Below are positions 27,515 to 36,022 of a DNA stretch of 64,000 nt, piece by piece; the first letter of the stretch is position 1; every line of letters starts with the position of its first letter. Source of the stretch: Paracoccus limosus (GTDB lineage: Bacteria; Pseudomonadota; Alphaproteobacteria; Rhodobacterales; Rhodobacteraceae); assembly GCF_009711185.1 (NCBI RefSeq), contig NZ_WMIF01000003.1, forward strand, positions 62,001-126,000, given 5' to 3'. Position numbers and translations under genes: made by a program. A model generated the notes under the pieces. That model was not told the DNA's origin. It searched no databases and saw nothing but the letters and a program-made list of their open reading frames with translations.

Positions 27515-28291
27515 ATGCGCAAACTCGCTCTCACCCTCTCGGCCCTCGCGCTCAGCGCCGCCATGGCCTCGGCCGAGGAAATCAAGGTCGGCGTCTCGGT
27601 CGGCGAACATGCCGAGATCATGGAACAGGTCGCCAAGGTCGCCAAGGACAAGGGGCTCGACATCGACATCGTCGAGTTCACCGATTACGTCGTGCCGAAC
27701 CAGGCGCTGAACGACGGCGACCTGCAAGCCAACAGCTTCCAGCACCAGCCCTATCTGGACAACCAGATCAAGGACCGCGGCTTTGATCTGGTCGCCATCG
27801 GCAAGACCATCACCACCCCGATGGGCGTCTATTCGGCCAAGCTGAAGTCGCTGGACGATCTGCCCGAAGGCGGCAAGGTCGCGATCCCGAACGACCCGAC
27901 CAATGGCGGTCGCGCGCTGCTGCTGTTGCAAGACAAGGGCCTGATCAAGCTGGCCGACGGCGTGGGCCTGACCCCCACCCCGCTGGACGTGGCCGAGAAC
28001 GCCAGGAACCTCAAGTTCCTCGAACTCGACGCAGCCCAGCTGCCCCGCGCGCTGGCCGATGCCGATGTGGCGGTGATCAACACCAATTACGCACTGGAAG
28101 CCGGTCTGAACCCGGAAAAGAACGCCATCGCCATAGAGGCGGCCGAAAGCCCCTACGCCAATATCATCGTGGTACGCACCGCCGACAAGGATGCCCCCTG
28201 GGCGAAAACGCTGGTCGATTCCTACCACTCGGACGCGGTCAAGAAATACATCCAGGACAAATACCACGGCGCCGTCATCCCGGCCTGGTGA
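27515..28291 (+). CDS. metQ: Methionine-binding periplasmic protein
   Basis: The substrate-binding subunit of MetNIQ. The 258-residue protein has a signal peptide at 1-20 (ALTLSALALSAAMASA) cleaved before EEIKVGVSVGEHAEI. There is no lipobox Cys, so it is apparently soluble in the periplasm, unlike the lipoprotein NlpA/MetQ of E. coli. NLPA-family blocks include DGDLQANSFQHQPYLD, GKTITTPMGVYSAKLKSL and PNDPTNGGRALLLLQ. The end KYIQDKYHGAVIPAW is also typical. Two bases past its stop lies a copy of the 21-bp repeat. Confidence 0.95.
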   Translation: MRKLALTLSALALSAAMASAEEIKVGVSVGEHAEIMEQVAKVAKDKGLDIDIVEFTDYVVPNQALNDGDLQANSFQHQPYLDNQIKDRGFDLVAIGKTITTPMGVYSAKLKSLDDLPEGGKVAIPNDPTNGGRALLLLQDKGLIKLADGVGLTPTPLDVAENARNLKFLELDAAQLPRALADADVAVINTNYALEAGLNPEKNAIAIEAAESPYANIIVVRTADKDAPWAKTLVDSYHSDAVKKYIQDKYHGAVIPAW

Positions 28292-28293
28292 TC

Positions 28294-28314
28294 TTCACCA
28301 TTTTCCAAATACCC
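28294..28314 (-). repeat. Dispersed 21-bp intergenic repeat, copy 5
   Basis: The minus strand reads GGGTATTTGGAAAATGGTGA plus A, immediately after the T-run of the CoA-transferase terminator. It lies in the gap between the convergent metQ and CoA-transferase genes. Confidence 0.92.
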
Positions 28315-28347
28315 AAAAAAGCAACGCCCCGCATGACGCGGGGCGTT
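28315..28347 (-). terminator. Rho-independent terminator of the CoA-transferase gene
   Basis: On the minus strand AACGCCCCGC (28347-28338) pairs with GCGGGGCGTT (28332-28323), then GC and TTTTTT. It begins 4 bp after the stop codon. Confidence 0.92.
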
Positions 28348-28350
28348 CGC

Positions 28351-29853
28351 CTATTCGGGCCGCATGCTGCCCGTGCGGCGCAGCCGGTCGTGCCATGACA
28401 GCGCCTCCTCCAGCAGATGCGGCGTATGCCCGCCCCGCACCAGCGCGCGGCCAAGATAATCCTCCAGCGCCGGACGCCATTCGGGGGCCACGCAATTTCG
28501 GATGATCACCCGCGCCCGCTCGCGCGGTGCCAGCCCGCGCAGATCGGCCAGCCCCTGCTCGGTCACCAGAATGTCCACGTCATGCTCGGTATGATCGACA
28601 TGGCTGACCATCGGCACGACCGAGGAAATCCGCCCGCCCTTGGCCAGTGACTTGGTGACGAAAACCGACAGAAACGCGTTCCGCGCAAAATCGCCCGAGC
28701 CGCCGATGCCGTTCATCATGTTGGTGCCCATGACATGGGTCGAGTTCACATTGCCATAGATGTCGAATTCCAGCGCCGTGTTGATGCAGATCAGCCCCAG
28801 CCGCCGCACCACCTCGGGGTGGTTGGAAATCTCCTGCGGGCGCAGGATCAGCTTTGGCTTGTAGTCCTGAAACCGAGCCATCACCTCGGCATATTTCGGC
28901 GCGGACAGCGTGATGGATGATCCCGAGGCAAAGACCATCTTGCCGGCATCCATCAGATCGAAGGTCGAATCCTGCAAGACTTCGCTATACATCGTCAGGT
29001 CGTGAAACGGGCTGTCGATGAAGCCGTGCAGCACGGCATTGGCAATGGTGCCGATGCCGGCCTGCAAGGGTTGCAGATGGCTCGGCAGCCGGGAATGCGC
29101 AACTTCGTTTTTCAGGAAGTCGGTCAGATGCCCGGCGATGGCGCGGGTTTCCTCATCAGGTTCCTGCACGGTCGAGGAACTGTCGAGCTTGGTCGAGATC
29201 ACGATGGCCGCGATCCGCTCGGGCGGGACCGGGATAAAGGGGAAACCGACCCGGCTTTCGGCGCTCACGACCGGAATCGGCGTCCGCGTCGGGCGATAGG
29301 TCGGGATATAGATGTCATGCAGCCCTTCCAGCTGCTCGGACTGGCTCAGGTTGATCTCGACGATGACCTTTTCCGCCAGCAGGGCAAAGCTGGCCGAGTT
29401 CCCGACCGAGGTGGTGGGCAGGATGCCGCCCTGTTCGGTGATCGCCACCGCCTCGATGATGGCGATGTCCACCGGCGGCAACTGACAGGTGCGCAACTGC
29501 TCGACCGTCTCGGACAGGTGCTGGTCGATATACATGACCTCGCCCGCGTTGATGGCGCGGCGCAGCGCCGGGTCGGACATGAAGGGAATGCGGCGCGACA
29601 GCAGCTGCGCCTCGGCCATGGTCTTGTCCAGATCATTGCCCAGCGAGGCCCCAGTCATCAGCGTGACCTTCATCGGGTTCTGGCGGGCCCGTTCGGCCAG
29701 CGCCATCGGCACCGCCTTGGCCTCGCCCGCACGGGTAAAGCCCGACATGCCCAGCACCATGCCGTCATGGATCAGGCTGGCCGCCTGTTCGGCACTGACG
29801 ACGCGTTCGCGCAGCCCCTTGTGGCGGATGCGGTGCAGAAAATCCTCGGTCAT
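28351..29853 (-). CDS. Acetyl-CoA hydrolase / succinyl-CoA:acetate CoA-transferase family protein
   Basis: A 500-residue cytoplasmic enzyme of the Cat1/AarC/Ach1 family, which moves CoA between acetate and succinate or hydrolyses acetyl-CoA. Early motif SGFTRAGEAKAVPMALAERA, mid motif NSASFALLAEKVIVEINLSQ, then QAGIGTIANAVLHG and later LICINTALEFDIYGNVNSTHVMG with GIGGSGDFARNAFLS fit the family. The catalytic Glu is probably the one in NTALEFDIYGN. Transferase and hydrolase activity cannot be separated by eye. ATG 29853 has GGGAGGG upstream; the 30 extra codons before it have no homology. A single gene. Confidence 0.92.
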   Translation of the reverse strand: MTEDFLHRIRHKGLRERVVSAEQAASLIHDGMVLGMSGFTRAGEAKAVPMALAERARQNPMKVTLMTGASLGNDLDKTMAEAQLLSRRIPFMSDPALRRAINAGEVMYIDQHLSETVEQLRTCQLPPVDIAIIEAVAITEQGGILPTTSVGNSASFALLAEKVIVEINLSQSEQLEGLHDIYIPTYRPTRTPIPVVSAESRVGFPFIPVPPERIAAIVISTKLDSSSTVQEPDEETRAIAGHLTDFLKNEVAHSRLPSHLQPLQAGIGTIANAVLHGFIDSPFHDLTMYSEVLQDSTFDLMDAGKMVFASGSSITLSAPKYAEVMARFQDYKPKLILRPQEISNHPEVVRRLGLICINTALEFDIYGNVNSTHVMGTNMMNGIGGSGDFARNAFLSVFVTKSLAKGGRISSVVPMVSHVDHTEHDVDILVTEQGLADLRGLAPRERARVIIRNCVAPEWRPALEDYLGRALVRGGHTPHLLEEALSWHDRLRRTGSMRPE

Positions 29854-29921
29854 GTGGCCCTCCCTTGGCATGGCTCCTCCTAGGCCCAAACCGTCAGAAC
29901 CGCAAATCAACCCGGCCATGC

Positions 29922-29952
29922 ACGAAACGAAAGGCCGGCCCAAAGGCCGACC
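29922..29952 (-). terminator. Rho-independent terminator of the DoxX gene
   Basis: On the minus strand GGTCGGCC (29952-29945), TTTG and GGCCGGCC (29940-29933) form an 8-bp stem with one G-T pair, followed by TTTCGTTTCG. It begins 33 bp past the stop. Confidence 0.75.
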
Positions 29953-29985
29953 TTGGCAAGATTGTTACCTGCCCGTTACAGAGGC

Positions 29986-30387
29986 TCAGCTGCGCTTGGC
30001 CAGCGACCAGCGGCCATCGCCCAAGAGCGCCAGCGCCAGCATGACCACGGCCCAAAGCACCGGGTATTCCCAGCCGCCGCCGGTGTTCGAGAAGGTAAAG
30101 CCGTTGCCGCCATGGCCGAACCAGCCGGCACCCAGCAGCACCGGAACCATCAAAAGCGCGACATAGCGCGTGGCGACGCCGGCCAGCAGCGCAAGGCCGC
30201 CCGCGATCTCGATCACCAGCGTCAGATAGCCCAGCGCGCCGGGCAGGCCGATGGATTGGAAATAGCCGGCGGTCCCGGCGGGGGTAAAGATGAACAGCTT
30301 GATCAGGCCATGGACCAGGAACCAGGCGCCCGTCACGAGGCGCAGCAGGAAGGCGGCCAGATCGGCATTGTTTTCGGAGTCAGTCAT
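29986..30387 (-). CDS. DoxX-family membrane protein
   Basis: A 133-residue protein with four transmembrane segments at about 10-30, 52-70, 75-92 and 108-125. LRLVTGAWFLVHGLIKL and IGLPGALGYLTLVIEIAGGLALLAG are typical DoxX sequence. Family members are often linked to redox or thiol stress; the exact job here is unknown. It is divergent from a LysR regulator across 120 bp, which suggests that regulator controls it. Confidence 0.88.
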   Translation of the reverse strand: MTDSENNADLAAFLLRLVTGAWFLVHGLIKLFIFTPAGTAGYFQSIGLPGALGYLTLVIEIAGGLALLAGVATRYVALLMVPVLLGAGWFGHGGNGFTFSNTGGGWEYPVLWAVVMLALALLGDGRWSLAKRS

Positions 30388-30507
30388 AGCGGGTATCCTT
30401 GCAGGATGATGTCGGAGTGATGTCTTGATGAGGCGAATTTAGCGCTTGGCCATTATCCCGAAAATGGGCATATTCGCCGAAACATTATCTCCGCCTCAGG
30501 GAATATC

Positions 30508-31419
30508 ATGGATCGGATCGACGGGCTGCGCGCCTTTGTTGCCGTGGTGGACGCCGGCTCGTTCACGCGCGCCAGCGAACGCCTCGGCATCTCGAACAAG
30601 CTGGTCAGCAAATATGTCGCCGCGCTGGAGGCCCAGCAGGGGGTCACCTTGCTGAACCGCACCACGCGCGCGCTGTCACTGACGCCGGCGGGCGAGCGTT
30701 TTCTGGGCGGCGCGCGACGCGTGCTTTCGACCGTCGAGGAACTGGACGCCGAGACCCGCGCCGAAGAGGGCAGCCTAGCCGGCCGGCTGCGCATCACCGC
30801 GCCGGTGACCTTTGGCGAGATGTTCGTGGCCGAGCTGACCTGCGACTTTATCCACCGCAACCCCGGCATCAGCATCGACCTGCGGCTGACCGACCGCTAT
30901 GTCGATCTGGCGGCCGAGGGCTTTGATCTGGCGCTGCGCATCGGCGTTCTGGCCGATTCCAGCCTGATCGGCCGCCGCATCGGCGGCACCGAAAGCTGGG
31001 TCGTGGCCAGCCCCGGCTATATCGCCGCGCATGGCCGGCCGCGCCACCCGCAAGAGCTGCGCGACCATCAGGTGATCCGCGACAGCAACACCGCCAATAC
31101 CCATCGCAGCACTTTCGTGATCGAGGGCCGCGCCGTCAGCGTGCCCCTGCCCGGCCGCATCACCGTGAACAGCCCGCAGGCGGTGCGCAAGCTGGCGCTC
31201 CTATCCGAAGGGCTGGCGCTGATCCCGCGCTTTGTCATCGCCGAAGACGTGGCGCAGGGCCGGCTGGAACGGCTGCTGGCCGGTTTCGCCGGGCCGCAGC
31301 TGGACATTCAGGCGCTTTACCTGCCGCAGCCCTTCATCCCGCCGCGGCTGAACGCCTATCTGGACCATCTGCGCACCAACCTCACGCCCGTGCTGAAAGA
31401 ACCGCTCCCGGGTTCATGA
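30508..31419 (+). CDS. LysR-family transcriptional regulator
   Basis: A 303-residue DNA-binding regulator. The helix-turn-helix is at about 1-60 (AFVAVVDAGSFTRASERLGISNKLVSKYVAALEAQ). The effector-binding domain follows from about 90 (GRLRITAPVTFGEMFVAELT). It resembles the CrgA/DsdC-like group that often regulates a divergent neighbour, here the DoxX gene. The intergenic stretch holds CCATT-N8-AATGG, near 30450-30470, as a weak operator candidate. Its 3' end overlaps the convergent FAD-oxidase gene by 38 bp. Confidence 0.93.
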   Translation: MDRIDGLRAFVAVVDAGSFTRASERLGISNKLVSKYVAALEAQQGVTLLNRTTRALSLTPAGERFLGGARRVLSTVEELDAETRAEEGSLAGRLRITAPVTFGEMFVAELTCDFIHRNPGISIDLRLTDRYVDLAAEGFDLALRIGVLADSSLIGRRIGGTESWVVASPGYIAAHGRPRHPQELRDHQVIRDSNTANTHRSTFVIEGRAVSVPLPGRITVNSPQAVRKLALLSEGLALIPRFVIAEDVAQGRLERLLAGFAGPQLDIQALYLPQPFIPPRLNAYLDHLRTNLTPVLKEPLPGS

Positions 31420-32782
31420 TGCCCAAGGGGTCCAAGCTGTCCTTAAGCGCGCGCATCACCGCCAGCCGCGCCGGATCGCCCCAGTGCTGCAATTCCGCGA
31501 CCTTCAGTCGGCCGACGCCATGCTCGGCCGAAAACGAGCCGCCGCGATCCACCACCATCTGATGCACCCGCCGCGACAGCGCCTTGCGGCGGTCGTCGTA
31601 ATCCTCGCGCCGCCGGCCTGCTGCCGGGAACAGGTTGTAATGCAGGTTGCCATCGCCCAGATGGCCAAAGCAGTTGATCCGCACGCCCTCGGGGGCCAGC
31701 GCCGCATCCGCTGCCGCGATGAAGCCCGCGATTTCCGACAGCGGCAGGCTGATGTCATGGCTGGCGATGGCACCGATGCGGCGGTTGGCTTCGGGCAGAT
31801 GCTCGCGCAGGTTCCAGAAATCGACGGCCTGCTGGCCCGATTGCGCAATGGCGCCGTCCAGCACCAGATCGCGCTCCATCGCTTCGGTCAGCAGGCTTTC
31901 CAGCGCGGCTTCGGGGGCCAGCCCCATGGGCAGGCCGACCTCGATCAGCACCGACCATGGCGCGCCGGGCAAGGGCTGGCGGATCCCCGGCAGCACCTCG
32001 GCCAGAAAGGCCAGCCCCTGCCCCGAGATCAGCTCGAATGCGGTGACGCCGCCCGCCATCCGCCCCTCGGCCAGCGACAAAAGCGTCAGCGCCGCCTCGG
32101 GCGAGGGCACCTGCAACATGGCGGTGCCGATGCCGGCGGGTGGCACCACCAGCTTGAGGCTGGCGGCGGTGATGATCCCCAGCGTGCCCTCGGCACCGAT
32201 CAGCAGGTCGCGGATGTCATAGCCGGTATTGTCTTTGCGCAGCCGCTTGAGGTCATGCAGCACGCGGCCATCGGGCAACACCGCCTCGATCCCCAGACAC
32301 AGCGCGCGGGCCGTGCCATACCGCAGCGCGGTGACGCCGCCGGCATTGGTCGCCAGATTGCCGCCAATCGCCGCCGTGCCTTGCGCGGCCAGCGACAGCG
32401 GAAACAGCCGCCCGACGCCCGACGCCGCATCGCGCACCGCCTGCAAGGTCATCCCGGCCTCGGCCACCAGCACGTTTTCCTCGGGGTAGATGGCGCGCAG
32501 CGCGGTCATCCGCTCCAGCGACAGGATCAGCGGCGCGGGTCCCTCGGGCATGACCTGCCCGGCGACCAGCCCGGTGCCACCGCCGCGCGGCACGATGCCG
32601 ACGCGGGCCTCGGCGCAGGCGCGCACCACGGCCGCGACCTCATCGGTGCTGCGCGGCGCTGCGACCAGACCGGCCTGACCGCGATAGCGGCCGCGCGGTT
32701 CCTCCAGATAGGCCGGCGCGATCTCGCGCAGCACGCCTTCGGGCAGGCGCGCGGCCAGCGCCTCATCGGCCGGGTTCAGCAT
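31382..32782 (-). CDS. FAD-binding oxidoreductase (GlcD / D-lactate dehydrogenase type)
   Basis: A 466-residue flavoprotein of the VAO/PCMH family. The FAD-binding N-terminal half has APRSTDEVAAVVRAC, IVPRGGGTGLVAGQ and GGNLATNAGGVTALRYGTAR. The FAD-oxidase C-terminal domain has NCFGHLGDGNLHYN and ends with FSAEHGVGRLKVAEL and DPLGIMNPG. Substrates in this family are D-2-hydroxy acids such as glycolate, lactate or 2-hydroxyglutarate; which one is not evident. Its ATG overlaps the stop of the GNAT gene by one base (TGATG), so it is the last cistron of the thrC group. Confidence 0.92.
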   Translation of the reverse strand: MLNPADEALAARLPEGVLREIAPAYLEEPRGRYRGQAGLVAAPRSTDEVAAVVRACAEARVGIVPRGGGTGLVAGQVMPEGPAPLILSLERMTALRAIYPEENVLVAEAGMTLQAVRDAASGVGRLFPLSLAAQGTAAIGGNLATNAGGVTALRYGTARALCLGIEAVLPDGRVLHDLKRLRKDNTGYDIRDLLIGAEGTLGIITAASLKLVVPPAGIGTAMLQVPSPEAALTLLSLAEGRMAGGVTAFELISGQGLAFLAEVLPGIRQPLPGAPWSVLIEVGLPMGLAPEAALESLLTEAMERDLVLDGAIAQSGQQAVDFWNLREHLPEANRRIGAIASHDISLPLSEIAGFIAAADAALAPEGVRINCFGHLGDGNLHYNLFPAAGRRREDYDDRRKALSRRVHQMVVDRGGSFSAEHGVGRLKVAELQHWGDPARLAVMRALKDSLDPLGIMNPGAVLSARA

Positions 32783-33363
32783 CAGCGCACCTCGGTCTTG
32801 CCGCGCCGGTCGTGGCGCAGGTTGGAATACAGTACATGATTGCGCCAGCGGCCGTTGATCTGCAGATAGCTTTGCGCCACGCCCTCGTATTTGAAGCCGG
32901 ATTTCTCCAGCACCCCGCGCGAGGCGTGGTTTTCCGGCAGGCAGGCGGCCTCGATCCGGCTGAGGTCCATGGCGCTGAACGCATGGCGCACCAGCCCGTC
33001 GATGGCCTCGCGCATATAGCCCTGCCGGGCAAAGGGCTGGCCGATCCAATAGCCGATGGTGCCCGATTGCGCCGGGCCGCGCCGGATATTGTCCAGCGTG
33101 ATCGCGCCCAGCAGCATGCCGTCGCGACGGATCAGGAACAGCGGCAGCGCGGTGCCATTGCGGCTGGCGCGCTGCGCCCAATAGACGCGGTTGGTGAAAC
33201 TGCGCCGTGACAGGTGGTCCGGCGCCCAGACCGGCTCCCACGGGGTCAGAAAGGCGCGGCTTTCCACCCGCAGCGCCAGCCAGCAGGCGTGATCGGCATG
33301 CTCGGGCAGGCGCAGCACCATCCGCTCGGTTTCCAGAAGCGGCGGACGGCGGCGGAAAAGCAT
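32782..33363 (-). CDS. GNAT acetyltransferase (RimJ-like)
   Basis: A 193-residue N-acetyltransferase. ETERMVLRLPEHADHACWLALR is the common N-terminus. The acetyl-CoA-binding core is visible as GTIGYWIGQPFARQGYMREAIDGLVRHAF, and IEAACLPENHASRGVLEKSGFKYEG completes the fold. It is like RimJ and related ribosomal-protein N-terminal acetylases, but the target is unknown. Start and stop overlap those of its neighbours (TGATG on both sides), so it is coupled to the M16 peptidase gene upstream and the FAD oxidase gene downstream. Confidence 0.9.
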   Translation of the reverse strand: MLFRRRPPLLETERMVLRLPEHADHACWLALRVESRAFLTPWEPVWAPDHLSRRSFTNRVYWAQRASRNGTALPLFLIRRDGMLLGAITLDNIRRGPAQSGTIGYWIGQPFARQGYMREAIDGLVRHAFSAMDLSRIEAACLPENHASRGVLEKSGFKYEGVAQSYLQINGRWRNHVLYSNLRHDRRGKTEVR

Positions 33364-34628
33364 CAGGCGGCAAGCCTTTCGGCCAGTTTCTCGCGCGAGG
33401 GCGCCCCCTTGACCGGACCATAGAGTGCCAGCGCCGGGCGGGCATTCTGGATCAGCCGCTGGGCGTGGGCGCGCACATCGGCCACGGTCACCGCGTCAAT
33501 GCGGGCGGCAACCTCGGCCGGCTCCGAAATCCGGCCCCAGATCGCCAGCGACCGTGCCATGCGCTCGGCCTGACCGGTCGGGCTTTCCAGCCCCATCAGC
33601 AGCCCCGCCTTGAGCTGCGCCCGGGCCCGCGCGATCTCGGCCTCGCTCATGTCCTCGGCCGAACGCTTCAGCTCGTCCACGGTCAGATGCGCCAGATCGC
33701 CGACCTGATCGCCCGAGGTTCCGGCATAGATCGTCACCATGCCGGTGTCGTCGTGAAAGCCCGATTGCGCAAAGATCGAATAGCACAGACCGCGTTCCTC
33801 GCGGATCTTCTGGAACAGGCGCGAGGACATGCCGCCCCCCAGTGCCGAGGTCCAGATCTGCGCGGCATAGAAATCCGGGTCCTGATAGCCGGGGCCCTCG
33901 AAGGCCAGCGCGAAATGCGCCTGTTCCAGCTTCTTGACCCGCCGCGCCTCGGCGCCCTTCCAGCGGGCGGGTTCGCGCGTGGTGCCGGCGCGCTGCACCA
34001 GATGCGCAAAGGTTGCCTCTACCTGACGCAGGATCTTGTCGTGATCGACGGCGCCGGCGGCAGCGACGATCATGCGCTCGGGGCCGTAATGTTCGGTGAT
34101 AAAGCCCGACAGATCCTCGCGCGAGAAATGGCTGACCCGTTCGGCCGGACCCAGGATCGTGCGGCCCATGGGCTGGTCGGGATAGGCCGCCTCTTGCAGC
34201 CAGTCAAAGATCACGTCGTCGGGCGTGTCCAGCGACTGGCCGATTTCCTGCAGGATGACGCCACGCTCGACCTCGATCTCGCGCGCGTCGAAGATCGGGT
34301 TCAGCACGATGTCCGACAGCACGTCCAGCGCCATCGGCACATCACCCGACAGCACCCGCACGTAATAGCTGGTCACATCGCGCGAGGTATAGGCGTTGAT
34401 ATAGCCGCCAACGTTCTCGATGGCCTCGGCAATTTGCAGGGGCGTGCGCGTCGGCGTGCCCTTGAAGGCCATATGCTCAAGGAAATGCGCGATGCCGTTC
34501 TGGTCGGCGCGTTCGTCGCGGCAACCCGCGTTCACCCAGATGCCGATGGCGGCCGAATGCAGGCCGGGCATGTCGCGGGTGACGACGCGCAGACCATTCG
34601 AAAGCGTGCTGATGCGGGTCTGGTTCAA
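33363..34628 (-). CDS. M16-family zinc peptidase (PqqL/mitochondrial processing peptidase-like)
   Basis: A 421-residue zinc metalloprotease of the pitrilysin group. The inverted zinc motif HFLEH is at 48-52 (NGIAHFLEHMAFKGTPTRT). The third metal ligand lies in the conserved EVERGVILQEIGQSLD region. The C-terminal R/Y-type block is GGGMSSRLFQKIREERGLCYSIFAQ. It most resembles the alphaproteobacterial homologue of the mitochondrial processing peptidase beta subunit. The TTG start at 34628 is supported by GGAGG and a 4-bp overlap with the thrC stop. Clustering with thrC is common in this order. Confidence 0.94.
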   Translation of the reverse strand: MNQTRISTLSNGLRVVTRDMPGLHSAAIGIWVNAGCRDERADQNGIAHFLEHMAFKGTPTRTPLQIAEAIENVGGYINAYTSRDVTSYYVRVLSGDVPMALDVLSDIVLNPIFDAREIEVERGVILQEIGQSLDTPDDVIFDWLQEAAYPDQPMGRTILGPAERVSHFSREDLSGFITEHYGPERMIVAAAGAVDHDKILRQVEATFAHLVQRAGTTREPARWKGAEARRVKKLEQAHFALAFEGPGYQDPDFYAAQIWTSALGGGMSSRLFQKIREERGLCYSIFAQSGFHDDTGMVTIYAGTSGDQVGDLAHLTVDELKRSAEDMSEAEIARARAQLKAGLLMGLESPTGQAERMARSLAIWGRISEPAEVAARIDAVTVADVRAHAQRLIQNARPALALYGPVKGAPSREKLAERLAA

Positions 34629-36013
34629 GCGGTCCTCCGTGCAAGGATCAGGGATTTAAGCTGATCCGCGTCGTTTTCAACCTGGGTGGTGCGTTCGGGA
34701 CGACCGAACAGATCGGCCATATGCGGCGGCAGTTCGGGGCGGATGCCGATGGCGGCCTCGACCGCATCGGGGAATTTCGCCGGATGCGCGGTCGCCAGCG
34801 TGATCATCGGCACGCCGGGACGGATATGGCCGCGCGCGATGGCGACCCCTACGGCGGTATGCGGACAGATCACCTCGCCGGTTTCGGCGCGGATGGTGGC
34901 GATCATCGCGGTGGTCTCATCCTCGGACACGCGGCCGGACTCGAAGGTCTCGCGCAGCGCCTGAAGCGCGCCCTGGCTGATGGCGAAGCCGCCCGATTTC
35001 AGCTCGTCCATCAGCTGGCTGACCGCCACGCCGTCGCGGCCATAGGCAAGCCACAGCGCGCGTTCAAAGTTCGAGCTGACCTGAATGTCCATCGAGGGGC
35101 TGATCGAGGGCTCGACCGTGCCAACGCGGTATTCGCCGGTGGCCAGCGCCCGGTGCAGGATGTCGTTCTGGTTCGTCGCGACCACCAGCCGCCCGACGGG
35201 CAGGCCCATGGCCTTGGCAATCGAGCCGGCAAAGATGTCGCCGAAATTGCCGGTGGGCACGGTAAAGTCGATCTCGCGCCCCGGTGCGCCCAGCGATACG
35301 GCGGCGGTGAAGTAATAGACGATCTGCGCCAGCACCCGCGCCCAGTTGATCGAGTTCACGCCCGCCAGATGCACCTCGTCACGGAAGGCATGGTCGTTGA
35401 ACAGATCCTTCAGCCGCGCCTGACAATCGTCGAAGGTGCCGGCCACGGCCAGCGCATGGACGTTCTCTTCCGCAGGCGTGGTCATCTGCCGGCGCTGCAC
35501 CTCGCTGACGCGGCCATGCGGATACATGATGAACACATCGACATTGGGCAGACCCTTGAAGGCCTCGATCGCGGCCGAGCCGGTATCGCCCGAGGTCGCG
35601 CCCAGAATGGTGATACGGTCGCCCGATTTCGCCAGCGCCAGCTGGAACAGCTGGCCGATCAGCTGCATGGCGAAATCCTTGAAGGCGATGGTCGGCCCGT
35701 GGAACAGTTCCAGCAAGTGATGCCCCGGCGCCAGCTGCACCAGAGGCGCGCGGGCCACATGGTCAAAGCCGGCATAGGCGCGGGCGATGGCGCCGCGCAG
35801 CTCGTCCTGCGAGAAGCTGTCGCCGACAAACGGCGTGATCACGCGCAGCGCCACTTCCTCATAGGGCAGGCCCTCGAACGCCGCGATCTCTTCGGCCGAG
35901 AAGGTGGGGATGGTCTCTGGCAGATACAGCCCACCGTCGCGGGCAAGGCCCGTCATCATGGCTTGCGAGAAATCCAGAACCTCTGCCCGGCCTCGGGTCG
36001 AAACGTAGCGCAT
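34625..36013 (-). CDS. thrC: Threonine synthase
   Basis: A PLP enzyme that converts O-phosphohomoserine to threonine. The protein has 462 residues. The PLP lysine is K112 in FHGPTIAFKDFAMQ. SGDTGSAAIEAFKG and VPTGNFGDIFAGSIAKAMGLP are signature stretches of the long (type I-like) threonine synthases. The N-terminus MRYVSTRGRAEVLDFSQAMMTGLARDGGLYLP matches the family. Its stop overlaps the M16 peptidase start, and surf1 ends 9 bp upstream, so it continues the leftward operon. Confidence 0.97.
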   Translation of the reverse strand: MRYVSTRGRAEVLDFSQAMMTGLARDGGLYLPETIPTFSAEEIAAFEGLPYEEVALRVITPFVGDSFSQDELRGAIARAYAGFDHVARAPLVQLAPGHHLLELFHGPTIAFKDFAMQLIGQLFQLALAKSGDRITILGATSGDTGSAAIEAFKGLPNVDVFIMYPHGRVSEVQRRQMTTPAEENVHALAVAGTFDDCQARLKDLFNDHAFRDEVHLAGVNSINWARVLAQIVYYFTAAVSLGAPGREIDFTVPTGNFGDIFAGSIAKAMGLPVGRLVVATNQNDILHRALATGEYRVGTVEPSISPSMDIQVSSNFERALWLAYGRDGVAVSQLMDELKSGGFAISQGALQALRETFESGRVSEDETTAMIATIRAETGEVICPHTAVGVAIARGHIRPGVPMITLATAHPAKFPDAVEAAIGIRPELPPHMADLFGRPERTTQVENDADQLKSLILARRTA

Positions 36014-36022
36014 CGTGATCCT

